In this document: one piece after another, positions 15,940 through 22,972 of the stretch | How positions within the stretch are numbered: the first letter of the stretch is position 1 | Layout: the number at the start of each line of letters is the position of its first letter | Origin: CAG-303 sp034172985 | GTDB lineage: Bacteria > Bacillota > Clostridia > Lachnospirales > Lachnospiraceae | DNA: 22,972 nt | Direction: 5' to 3' | NCBI GenBank assembly: GCA_034172985.1 | Contig: JAXFDY010000012.1 | Location: 1-22,972 of the forward strand | Translations under genes and position numbers: made by a program | Notes under the pieces: model-generated | Told to the model about the DNA's origin: nothing | Databases searched by the model: none | The model's input: the letters and a program-made list of their open reading frames with translations, nothing else

Positions 15940-16983
15940 TTAATAGGCTTTAACTTTTGTCCAAAGATCTGCAAAATATTGCTTCAACTCTGTATCCTGA
16001 TAGCCAAAGACTTCGTTTTTCTCATTTTTCATATCAGGAGTATAAGCATCAAGACCTTTGTAGTCATTGGCTACCATTTCATCATAAGCAGCCACAACAG
16101 GAGAAGTATAACCGACTTCGGCTGTATTTGCAATAGCATTATCATTATCAAGCATAAAATTAATAAATTTGTGGGCCAAATCTTTCTGCTTTGAAGATTT
16201 CATAATCACCATACAGTCATACCAGTTATTAGTGCCTTCTTCCGGAGTAAAGAAATTCAAATCTTCATTTTCGGCCATAATATAAGCACCATCACCAGAA
16301 TAAACAACAGCAAGAGCTTTGTTGCCGGAAATCATATTATCAATCACATCATCTCCGGCGTAAATAGGGTCCATTGTATCCCGCTGATCAATCAACCACT
16401 GGTAAGCTTCGTTTATTTCATCTTTATTGGTGGTATTCATAGAATATCCCAGTGCTTTCAGCGCAATCATAAAAGAATCCCTTTCAGAATCATACATATA
16501 GAGATTGTTTTTATACTTTTTATTTTTGAGCAGATTCCAGCCATCTTTTAAGTCATCTTCATCAACAACAGTCGTATCATAAAGAATACCTACTGTTCCA
16601 TAAAAATAAGGAACAGAATATTCATTGTCAGGGTCAAAGGACTGTCCCTGTACATCTGTATTTAAATTAGTTTTATTCGGGATTTTGTCCCAGTCAATTT
16701 TAGCCAGCTTGTCGTCTTTAATCAGACGCTCAATCATGTAATCAGAAGGAACAAGAATATCATAAGTCTCTCCACTCATGATTTTGGTGTACATGGACTC
16801 ATTGGAGTCAAATGTTTCATAGACAATTTTACAGTCATTTTCTTTTTCAAACTTGGTAATCAGGCTTGTATCAATGTATTCACCTGCGTTATAAATCTTT
16901 AATGTTTCCTTTGAGCTTCCACAGCCGGTGAGTGCCAGCATGGAAGCAGCAGCAATTGTGCAGACAGCAAATAATTTTTTCAT
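15940..16983 (-). CDS. potD: Spermidine/putrescine-binding lipoprotein, PotD-like
   Basis: 347 aa. A lipoprotein signal ends in LALTGC. The mature protein follows the PotD/PotF pattern: ETLKIYNAGEYIDTSLITKF at the start, NEDYDIL-like and VPSDYMIERL segments, then SVPYFYGTVGILYD and a GNKALAVVYSGDG stretch near the ligand cleft. It binds polyamine outside the cell and delivers it to PotBC, with PotA as ATPase. A GGAGA ribosome site precedes the ATG. The gene order potA-potB-potC-potD matches polyamine importers. Related proteins may prefer other cationic ligands, so spermidine versus putrescine is open. Confidence 0.92.
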   Translation of the reverse strand: MKKLFAVCTIAAASMLALTGCGSSKETLKIYNAGEYIDTSLITKFEKENDCKIVYETFDSNESMYTKIMSGETYDILVPSDYMIERLIKDDKLAKIDWDKIPNKTNLNTDVQGQSFDPDNEYSVPYFYGTVGILYDTTVVDEDDLKDGWNLLKNKKYKNNLYMYDSERDSFMIALKALGYSMNTTNKDEINEAYQWLIDQRDTMDPIYAGDDVIDNMISGNKALAVVYSGDGAYIMAENEDLNFFTPEEGTNNWYDCMVIMKSSKQKDLAHKFINFMLDNDNAIANTAEVGYTSPVVAAYDEMVANDYKGLDAYTPDMKNEKNEVFGYQDTELKQYFADLWTKVKAY

Positions 16984-16997
16984 TTTTTAGTTCTCCT

Positions 16998-17807
16998 TTA
17001 TAATAAATCTTTCTGTTCCAGTGAACGTTTTTTTGCAATGGCAGGAACTACATTTACAATAATCAGTGTTATCATAATGACCAGAATTACAATTGTAGAA
17101 AGCGCGTTGATGGTAGGGTTTGTACGTTTGGTCATATTGTATACAATAATAGATATATTTTTTACACCATTGCCCGTTACAAAATAGGAAATGACAAAAT
17201 CGTCAAAGGACATAGTGAATGCTAATAGTACCCCGGCAAAGATGCCGTCCTTTATCATAGGAAGAATTACCTTCGTCAGTGCCTGAAATGGCGTGGCACC
17301 TAAATCCATGGCTGCATTTGCAAGACTGGGATCTAGGCTCCGGACTTTCGGATAAACACTGGTAATGACATAAGGGGTACAGAAAGCAATGTGTGCAATC
17401 AGCATGGTGATATATCCCTTCTCGATCTTGAGAGAGGAGAATAAAATCATCAGTCCGATAGCAGTCACGATATCCGGATTCATAATCGGAACATTATTTA
17501 CATTGATAATGACTTCTTTTATGAGTTTTCGGCTCTTAGACAAACCGATGGCGGTAATCGTGCCCAAAACAGTAGAAATCAATGTGGCAAGTAAGGCAAT
17601 GGAAAGCGAAACATATACCGCATTCATAATTTCTACATCGGAAAACAGACGCTCATACCACATGAGGGAAAATCCTTCAAATTTTGTTAACGACTTAGAA
17701 GAATTGAAGGAAAATATCATAGTCACCAGGATGGGCAGATATAAAAATAAAAAACATAAAAAAATGTATAATCCGGAGCCGATTTTTTTCTCTTTTTTCT
17801 TTTTCAT
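16998..17807 (-). CDS. potC: Polyamine ABC importer permease, PotC-like
   Basis: 269 aa with about six membrane helices after a Lys-rich N-terminus. The coupling loop AAMDLGATPFQALTKVILP is an EAA motif. Its ATG overlaps the potB-like stop by one base (TAATG), so the two permeases are translationally coupled, consistent with a heterodimeric pore. The potD-like gene follows 14 nt downstream. Confidence 0.92.
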   Translation of the reverse strand: MKKKKEKKIGSGLYIFLCFLFLYLPILVTMIFSFNSSKSLTKFEGFSLMWYERLFSDVEIMNAVYVSLSIALLATLISTVLGTITAIGLSKSRKLIKEVIINVNNVPIMNPDIVTAIGLMILFSSLKIEKGYITMLIAHIAFCTPYVITSVYPKVRSLDPSLANAAMDLGATPFQALTKVILPMIKDGIFAGVLLAFTMSFDDFVISYFVTGNGVKNISIIVYNMTKRTNPTINALSTIVILVIMITLIIVNVVPAIAKKRSLEQKDLL

Positions 17808-18634
17808 TAGTTGTCCTCCGTTTCGTCAGGGTCGATCTTCCTCATAAGTGAGATAGCCACCAGAATCACAATGGCGAGTATCAGGGAAATGGCACTTCCG
17901 AAGTTCCAGTTACCTACGGAAATAAACTGATTTTCAATCAGGTTACCAATCAGCATATATTGTCCGCCACCCAGAAGCTTTGGAATGACGAAAGTAGAAA
18001 CCGACAACAGGAATGTCATGATAATACCATTGACAACACCCGGGATGGACAGCTTGAAAATGACCTTAAAGAAAGTCTGTACATTGTTGGCACCGAGATC
18101 ATGTGCTGCTTCAATCAATGAATGGTCGATTTTGCTTAAGGATGTATGAATCGGAATGACCATAAAAGGAAGAAAATCACTGACCATGCCGATAATGACT
18201 GCAAAATCCGTATACATAAAAGTCATTGGATCAAATCCCAAAGCAGTCAGAAGATTATTAATCAGTCCGTTTTCGGACAGAATACTCATCCATGCATAAG
18301 TACGAAGCAGTGTATTAATCCACATAGGAATCGTAACCAGAAGAATCATAAAACTCTGGGTGCGTTCGCTGAATTTGCAGATATTGTATGCCGTTATATA
18401 CCCCAAAATAAAACAAAAAGCAACAGTAATCAGTCCGATTCGGAATGATTTTAGAAATACCTGAAGATAAATTGGTTCGGCAAATTTCTTAAAATTGCTC
18501 AGTGTAAACTGAATATTTACTAATGTATTGCCACCGGTCGTAATGGAATATATGGCAATCAGCAGCAATGGTATAATAATGATAAGCAGGGACCATATCA
18601 GGTAAGGCCGAACCAGCTTTGTGTAATGTTTCAT
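17807..18634 (-). CDS. potB: Polyamine ABC importer permease, PotB-like
   Basis: 275 aa with about six membrane helices. The EAA coupling loop EAAHDLGANNVQTFFKVI is clear, and an NTLLRTYAWM segment typical of PotB precedes it. It lies 20 nt after the potA-like gene and overlaps the potC-like start by one base. It forms the membrane pore with PotC. Confidence 0.92.
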   Translation of the reverse strand: MKHYTKLVRPYLIWSLLIIIIPLLLIAIYSITTGGNTLVNIQFTLSNFKKFAEPIYLQVFLKSFRIGLITVAFCFILGYITAYNICKFSERTQSFMILLVTIPMWINTLLRTYAWMSILSENGLINNLLTALGFDPMTFMYTDFAVIIGMVSDFLPFMVIPIHTSLSKIDHSLIEAAHDLGANNVQTFFKVIFKLSIPGVVNGIIMTFLLSVSTFVIPKLLGGGQYMLIGNLIENQFISVGNWNFGSAISLILAIVILVAISLMRKIDPDETEDN

Positions 18635-18654
18635 ATAAAGTACTCCTTTCAGCC

Positions 18655-19695
18655 TTACATTTTATACATGACATGAATGTCTTCCGGTCCAAAAGTCAGA
18701 CCCACATTCAGTCCTATCTCATAGTAATCGGTAGTATGGATCAGATAGTCACGGAACTGGGAAGACACCACGATCTCATAGTGCACCCCCTGGAAAGTTA
18801 CCGATTTCACAGTTCCTTTAATCGGACTTTTATCTGGTTCAACGATATCGATATCTTCCGGTCTTAATACGACCTCGACTTCTTCGTTATCTTTAAAGCC
18901 TTTATCCACACATTCAAAATCAATTCCATCATAAGATACAAGTAAATCTTTTTTCATGATGGCATCTTCGATAATATTGGATTCACCGATAAAACTTGCT
19001 ACAAAATGGTTTTCAGGTTCGTTATAAATATCTACCGGAGAGCCAATCTGCTGGATGATTCCTTCATTCATGACAACTACAGTATCAGACATGGATAAAG
19101 CTTCTTCCTGATCATGAGTAACAAAAATGAAAGTAATGCCTACTTCTTTCTGTATCTTTTTCAATTCATCCTGCATTTCTTTTCTGAGCTTTGCGTCAAG
19201 AGCTCCCAGAGGTTCATCTAAGAGCAGGACTTTTGGTTCATTTACAAGGGCTCTGGCAATGGCTACGCGCTGTTGCTGTCCTCCGGATAGAAGCGTGACA
19301 TTACGTTTTTCAAATCCTTCCAGACCAACCAGTTTTAAATTTTTCTTTACTTTTTCATCAATAATTTTTTTGTCAGCTTTTTTTAGTTTTAAACCAAAAG
19401 CAACATTGTCATATACATTTAGAAAAGGGAACAGAGCATATTTTTGAAATACTGTGTTGACCTCCCGTTTATAAGCAGGAATTTTGGAAATATCCTGTCC
19501 GTTAAAGAGAACTTCACCGCCGCTGGGATCTTCAAAACCGGCAATGATTCTAAGGGTCGTGGTTTTACCACATCCGGAAGGGCCTAACAGAGTCAGGAAT
19601 TCGTTTTCATAGATGTTTAAGTCGATTCCTTTTAAAACCTGTTGTTCGCCAAAATTTTTGGATAAATGTTTTAATTCAATAATTTTGTTATTCAT
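18655..19695 (-). CDS. potA: Polyamine ABC importer ATPase, PotA-like
   Basis: 346 aa. The N-terminal ATPase has Walker A GPSGCGKTT (38-46), signature LSGGQQQRVAIARAL, Walker B VLLLDEPLGALD and H-loop FVTHDQEEA. The C-terminal ~110 residues form a TOBE-type regulatory domain, as in PotA and MalK. A GAGG site lies only about 4 nt before the ATG, a short spacing that may lower initiation. The gene follows the XRE-cupin regulator by 43 nt and starts the polyamine transporter set. Confidence 0.93.
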   Translation of the reverse strand: MNNKIIELKHLSKNFGEQQVLKGIDLNIYENEFLTLLGPSGCGKTTTLRIIAGFEDPSGGEVLFNGQDISKIPAYKREVNTVFQKYALFPFLNVYDNVAFGLKLKKADKKIIDEKVKKNLKLVGLEGFEKRNVTLLSGGQQQRVAIARALVNEPKVLLLDEPLGALDAKLRKEMQDELKKIQKEVGITFIFVTHDQEEALSMSDTVVVMNEGIIQQIGSPVDIYNEPENHFVASFIGESNIIEDAIMKKDLLVSYDGIDFECVDKGFKDNEEVEVVLRPEDIDIVEPDKSPIKGTVKSVTFQGVHYEIVVSSQFRDYLIHTTDYYEIGLNVGLTFGPEDIHVMYKM

Positions 19696-19738
19696 AATTC
19701 CTCGCAGTCTGCCGGTTATACGGCCTGTGTATTTTTCT

Positions 19739-20272
19739 TTAGAAGCTTGGCGGGGAGCTTACCCAGATTAATTTTGCACCTGCTTCAGAGGAGATAAAAT
19801 GGGTATATTTCGCCTGAAAATAAAAAGATTCTCCCTTTTTGGCTTTGAATATTTTACTTCCAAGATGAATCTCAATACTTCCGGATAGTACATATCCAAA
19901 TTCTTCCCCTTCATGAGGGTTGTCCGGATAGGTGGAGCCATTTTTTTCGATTGTAAGGAGAATTGGTTCCATCATGTTTTTTTGTGCATTTGGAATAATC
20001 CATTCAATAGTATTATGAAGCTCACAGTCTGTCTTTTCGAAATAATCTGTTTTTTTAAAGACAATCTGTGAATCTTCAGAATCACTAAAGAAGTCTTTCA
20101 GATCTGTTCCAAGGCACTGCAAGATATCCATAAGCGTGGAAATAGAGGGAGAAGTAAGATTTCTTTCTATTTGCGAAATAAATCCTTTGGACAGCTCGGC
20201 CCGGTCAGCCAGCTCTTCCTGCGTCAGTCCTTTCATTACACGCAATCCTTTCAGTTTTTTTCCGATATCCAT
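19739..20272 (-). CDS. XRE-family HTH regulator with C-terminal cupin domain (PuuR-like)
   Basis: 177 aa. Residues about 5-60 are an XRE-type helix-turn-helix (LTQEELADRAELSKGFISQ). Residues about 105-175 form a small cupin barrel (PHEGEEFGYVLSG and KGESFYF segments). XRE-cupin proteins of this form are local regulators of polyamine or amino acid genes, PuuR being a known example, with ligand sensing through the cupin. It is the first gene of the minus-strand transport operon, and a palindromic operator covers the predicted transcription start, so it probably represses its own operon. A GGGAGG site lies 6 nt before the ATG. The effector (polyamine or amino acid) is inferred from context. Confidence 0.9.
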   Translation of the reverse strand: MDIGKKLKGLRVMKGLTQEELADRAELSKGFISQIERNLTSPSISTLMDILQCLGTDLKDFFSDSEDSQIVFKKTDYFEKTDCELHNTIEWIIPNAQKNMMEPILLTIEKNGSTYPDNPHEGEEFGYVLSGSIEIHLGSKIFKAKKGESFYFQAKYTHFISSEAGAKLIWVSSPPSF

Positions 20273-20318
20273 AGCAGCCTCCCTATTTTTTCGTTTGTGT
20301 TAATCAGACACAATGTTT

Positions 20319-20346
20319 CTAAACTTTAAGTTTAGTAAAACTAAAC
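20319..20346. promoter_or_regulatory. Candidate operator: overlapping palindromes for the XRE-cupin regulator
   Basis: Three half-sites, CTAAAC (20319-20324), GTTTAG (20330-20335) and CTAAAC (20341-20346), alternate in orientation at 11-bp spacing. The right pair forms a perfect 7-3-7 palindrome, GTTTAGT-AAA-ACTAAAC (20330-20346). The cluster would cover about +1 to +28 of the regulator transcript, a position suited to repression. Confidence 0.6.
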
Positions 20347-20353
20347 ACAAATT

Positions 20354-20381
20354 ATTATACACAAAATTGATAGTACGTCAA
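20354..20381 (-). promoter_or_regulatory. Promoter of the regulator/polyamine/amino acid operon
   Basis: On the minus strand TTGACG (20381-20376) and TATAAT (20359-20354) are separated by 16 nt. The predicted start is near 20347, immediately before the candidate operator. Confidence 0.7.
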
Positions 20382-20418
20382 TATATTTTTGAAAAATTAT
20401 ACTTAAATATAAAGTTCG

Positions 20419-20447
20419 TTTACAAAAAGGCTTTCGAATGGTATAAT
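20419..20447 (+). promoter_or_regulatory. Promoter of the NSS-family transporter gene
   Basis: TTTACA (20419-20424) and TATAAT (20442-20447) have the ideal 17-nt spacing, with a TGn extension at 20439-20441. It fires divergently from the minus-strand operon promoter, and the two -35 boxes are about 37 nt apart. Confidence 0.75.
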
Positions 20448-20479
20448 TCACATGAAATTGAAAGAAAGGTAGAAAATTT

Positions 20480-21877
20480 ATGACAGAGAAGAAGAAAAGA
20501 GGAAGCTTTACCGGTTCGATTGGTTTTGTGCTGGCAGCAGCCGGAAGTGCAGTAGGACTGGGAAATATATGGAGATTTCCATATTTAGCGGCAAAGGATG
20601 GAGGAGGGGTTTTTCTTGTTGTATATATCGTATTGGCACTGACCTTTGGGTTTACTTTGCTGACCACGGAGATTGCGATAGGAAGAAAAACAAAACAAAG
20701 TCCTCTGACAGCGTATGGGGCGTTGAGTACAAAGTGGAAACCATTGGGTGTTATAGCCTGTATCGTACCTGTATTAATTCTTCCATATTATTGTGTAATC
20801 GGGGGATGGGTGCTGAAATATTTTGTAACGTATCTGACCATGCAGGGAAAAGCTGCTGCTGAGGATACTTATTTTACAGGATTTATTACATCAGATATTG
20901 CACCAGTCATATTGATGATTATATTTATGGCCATTGCATTTTTTATTGTATATAATGGTGTGGATAAAGGAATTGAAAAATGTTCCAGAATCCTGATGCC
21001 ACTGTTGTTTGTGATTATTATTGTAATAGTTATATTTTCTTTTACACTAAAATATGAAGAAAATGGAGTTACAAGAACGGGTCTTCAGGGTGTGAAGGCA
21101 TATCTGATACCGGATTTTTCGGGGATGACGCTGAAACAGTTTGCACAGGTGGTTGTGGATGCTATGGGTCAGTTGTTTTACTCCCTGAGTGTAGCTATGG
21201 GTATTATGATTGCATATGGTTCCTATGTTAAGAAGGAAACAAATCTTGCGAAATCTATTAATCAGATTGAGATATTCGATACTTTTGTGGCTTTTTTTGC
21301 CGGCATGATGATTATTCCTGCAGTATTTACATTTATGGGAAAAGAAGGAATGGCAGCATCCGGACCGAGTCTCATGTTTGTATCCCTTCCAAAGGTATTT
21401 GATGCCATGGGAACAGCAGGCAACTTTGTTGGACTGATCTTTTTCCTGCTGGTTGTGTTTGCTGCTTTGACATCGGCGGTATCCATTATGGAAGCAATTG
21501 TTTCGAGCATGATGGATCAGTTTAAAATGACACGAAAAAAGGCATGCGTTTTCATGGTTGTTTATGCTGTCATTCTCGGTTCGATTGTATGTATGGGATA
21601 TAATATCTTATATGTTGAGGTGAACTTGCCAAATGGTTCTGTAGGACAGATTCTGGATATTCTGGATTATATTAGTAATAATGTTCTGATGCCGGTTGTT
21701 GCAATTGGAACATGCATTCTGATTGGATGGGTTCTGAAACCACAGGTTATTATTGATGAGGTGGAGAGTGGCACAGATAAACCTATGGGCAGAAAAAGAT
21801 TATATATTGTAATGGTGAAATATATTACACCTATCTTATTATTTATCCTGTTGCTTAGTTCATTGGGAATCTTTTAG
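20480..21877 (+). CDS. Sodium-dependent transporter, NSS (neurotransmitter:sodium symporter) family
   Basis: 465 aa, usual for bacterial NSS proteins of the LeuT/MhsT/TyT1 fold. The family hallmark LAAAGSAVGLGNIWRFPY spans residues 18-35 and includes main-chain Na+ ligand positions and the unwound first helix. A GGGVFLVVY segment follows. The rest is strongly hydrophobic, with about eleven helices. These proteins take up amino acids or amines with Na+. Divergence from a polyamine/amino acid uptake operon fits a nitrogenous substrate. An AGAAAGG ribosome site precedes the ATG. The substrate is unknown. Confidence 0.93.
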   Translation: MTEKKKRGSFTGSIGFVLAAAGSAVGLGNIWRFPYLAAKDGGGVFLVVYIVLALTFGFTLLTTEIAIGRKTKQSPLTAYGALSTKWKPLGVIACIVPVLILPYYCVIGGWVLKYFVTYLTMQGKAAAEDTYFTGFITSDIAPVILMIIFMAIAFFIVYNGVDKGIEKCSRILMPLLFVIIIVIVIFSFTLKYEENGVTRTGLQGVKAYLIPDFSGMTLKQFAQVVVDAMGQLFYSLSVAMGIMIAYGSYVKKETNLAKSINQIEIFDTFVAFFAGMMIIPAVFTFMGKEGMAASGPSLMFVSLPKVFDAMGTAGNFVGLIFFLLVVFAALTSAVSIMEAIVSSMMDQFKMTRKKACVFMVVYAVILGSIVCMGYNILYVEVNLPNGSVGQILDILDYISNNVLMPVVAIGTCILIGWVLKPQVIIDEVESGTDKPMGRKRLYIVMVKYITPILLFILLLSSLGIF

Positions 21878-21884
21878 GAAATGG

Positions 21885-21915
21885 GGCTGGTAGATAAAAT
21901 GTTTATCTACCAGCC
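21885..21915 (+). terminator. Perfect hairpin after the NSS transporter gene
   Basis: A 14-bp perfect stem pairs 21885-21898 with 21902-21915 around a 3-nt ATG loop, 7 nt after the stop codon. It lacks a T tract, so it may act as an mRNA 3'-end stabiliser or a weak terminator. The remaining 200 nt to the recombinase stop hold no gene I can support and may contain an element boundary. Confidence 0.5.
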
Positions 21916-22104
21916 TCCTGATTAAGTGTCTTATATGCACTTTGTGTAAAAGAGTGGTGAAGATACTTTGTTCTAATTACAAGTGGGAATGCAGATATTT
22001 TTCTCTTGTTGCCAGACCACCTCTGATGTGCCTCTCTGATTTGTTTACATCCAAAACATGGCGGACAGAATCGGCTAGTCCTTTATTGATTTCGGGTAGC
22101 CGCT

Positions 22105-22125
22105 CCGTACAATCTTTATGTACGG
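22105..22125. repeat. Small inverted repeat overlapping the recombinase stop codon
   Basis: CCGTACA (22105-22111) pairs with TGTACGG (22119-22125) over 7 bp with a 7-nt loop, spanning the TAA of the recombinase. It could be a terminator remnant or part of a recombination site. Its function is not established. Confidence 0.35.
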
Positions 22126-22972
22126 TTGTGACGATTAGGAATGGTTTTATCCTCATCGATAAGTACAGTTTCATCTAATCCCAAGTCTCCAATGAGACGC
22201 AAGTAAATATCCACGTTGCCATCCTTGTCCACTTCAATTTTCTGAATCAGGCGTTTGAGCTGAGTGTTGGTCATCTCATGAACATCCGTAATATCTTCCA
22301 TCTCCTTAAAAGTACTGTTAAGAATTGCTTCCAACTGTTCTCCCTTAGTCAAATGATAGGATACCATTTTCAGTTCATTCTCTAATCGTTCAATCTCTTT
22401 CCTCATGCCTCCGATTTTCTCATTCAATTCCTCCCTTGAAATCAAATCATCAGTGTACATATCCATATATTTCTCACGAGATTTACGCAACTTGTTTAAT
22501 TCAGCGTTTAACTCCTTTTCGTACTCTATATTCTCATCTTTTGCTTTATATACTCGTTGGAATTCTCTGATCACATGGTCGATTACTTTTTTCTTTTTGC
22601 TGAGTACATCCTGGAAGTACTCCTGCAATACCTGAATCAGTTCTTCCTCATCCACAGTTACTGCATTCGGGCAGCTATCCGCGCCACGGCCATTATGACC
22701 GGAGCATACCCAACGCACATAGGTATTTTTATACTGACGGACAGTTCTCCGGAAAGACCAGCCACAATCCTTACACTTAATCAATGTTGAGAATAAATGC
22801 TTGTTACTCTGACGCTCATGAGTAAGTTTAAAAGAATCATGGCGACCTTTCAAAATATCCTGAGCCTTATCAAAAGTTTCATCATCAATCATACGAAGTT
22901 CCGAGCGAATCGTTACCAACCATTCCGATTCATCCTTTTCTTTTCGCTGTCCGGTAAGGAAGTCTGCAACCT
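22116..22972 (-). CDS. Large serine recombinase, C-terminal part (5' end beyond window)
   Basis: The frame is open from the right edge to the TAA at 22118-22116, giving 285 visible residues; no start codon is inside the window. The visible part opens within the recombinase domain (VADFLTGQRKEKDESEW). It continues through the zinc beta-ribbon with Cys pairs CKDCGW and CSGH...CPN, then a long Lys/Glu-rich coiled coil (about 120-200 of the visible part) and a short beta-rich tail ending IPNRHNRT. This is the layout of large serine integrases such as TndX/TnpX that insert transposons, ICEs and phages. The N-terminal resolvase domain with its catalytic Ser lies outside. A mobile element probably extends to the right. 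Confidence 0.9.
   Translation of the reverse strand, partial: VADFLTGQRKEKDESEWLVTIRSELRMIDDETFDKAQDILKGRHDSFKLTHERQSNKHLFSTLIKCKDCGWSFRRTVRQYKNTYVRWVCSGHNGRGADSCPNAVTVDEEELIQVLQEYFQDVLSKKKKVIDHVIREFQRVYKAKDENIEYEKELNAELNKLRKSREKYMDMYTDDLISREELNEKIGGMRKEIERLENELKMVSYHLTKGEQLEAILNSTFKEMEDITDVHEMTNTQLKRLIQKIEVDKDGNVDIYLRLIGDLGLDETVLIDEDKTIPNRHNRT

Noticed and set aside
21977..22174. Small minus-strand ORF (65 aa) overlapping the recombinase 3' end
   Set aside because: It looks somewhat protein-like (RHIRGGLATREKYL), but I do not recognise it and the start lies inside the recombinase in another frame; not enough to call a gene.

Overview
The window reads as a low-GC Firmicute chromosome, most likely a gut Lachnospiraceae (Clostridia). 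The taxon is inferred from AT-rich codon use, GGAGG-type ribosome sites, LytTR/GHKL two-component genes, heterodimeric ABC exporters, a dockerin-bearing GH43 enzyme and an NSS-type transporter. No rRNA, tRNA or CRISPR array was seen.

Layout. (1) 1-880: mobile-DNA debris, with the 5' end of a probable IS transposase leaving the left edge and a tyrosine recombinase lacking its N-terminal half. (2) 953-2280: a promoter, a lipoprotein with trigger-factor-like foldase domains, and a terminator. (3) 2281-8495: two ABC half-exporter genes forming a heterodimer, followed by a LytTR response regulator and a GHKL histidine kinase, ending at a terminator. Two copies of a ~173-bp palindromic element sit in this block, one before the exporter pair and one between the exporter and the two-component genes. 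(4) 8621-13649: rubrerythrin, a DEAD-box RNA helicase and a large secreted GH43 arabinanase with a dockerin, in one apparent operon. (5) 13622-20382, minus strand: an apparent eight-gene operon. It begins with an XRE-cupin regulator, continues with potA-potB-potC-potD-like polyamine uptake genes, and ends with a polar amino acid ABC importer (binding protein, permease, ATPase). (6) 20419-21915: a divergent Na+-dependent NSS-family transporter. (7) 22116-22972, minus strand: the C-terminal part of a large serine recombinase, which probably marks the end of an integrated element continuing past the right edge.

The most notable signal is the pair of palindromic elements (about 2281-2452 and 6103-6277). 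Each has perfect 38-bp outer arms and a conserved 86-87-nt core, and the cores lie in opposite orientations. Each is flanked by its own 9-10-bp direct repeat, as expected of a target-site duplication. The outer arms of the copies differ at 9 of 38 positions, yet every difference is matched on the opposite arm, so both hairpins stay perfect. Removing copy 2 with one direct repeat rebuilds a tight exporter/two-component operon with a 28-nt spacer. This looks like a non-autonomous, structure-preserving mobile element; I cannot assign it to a named family.
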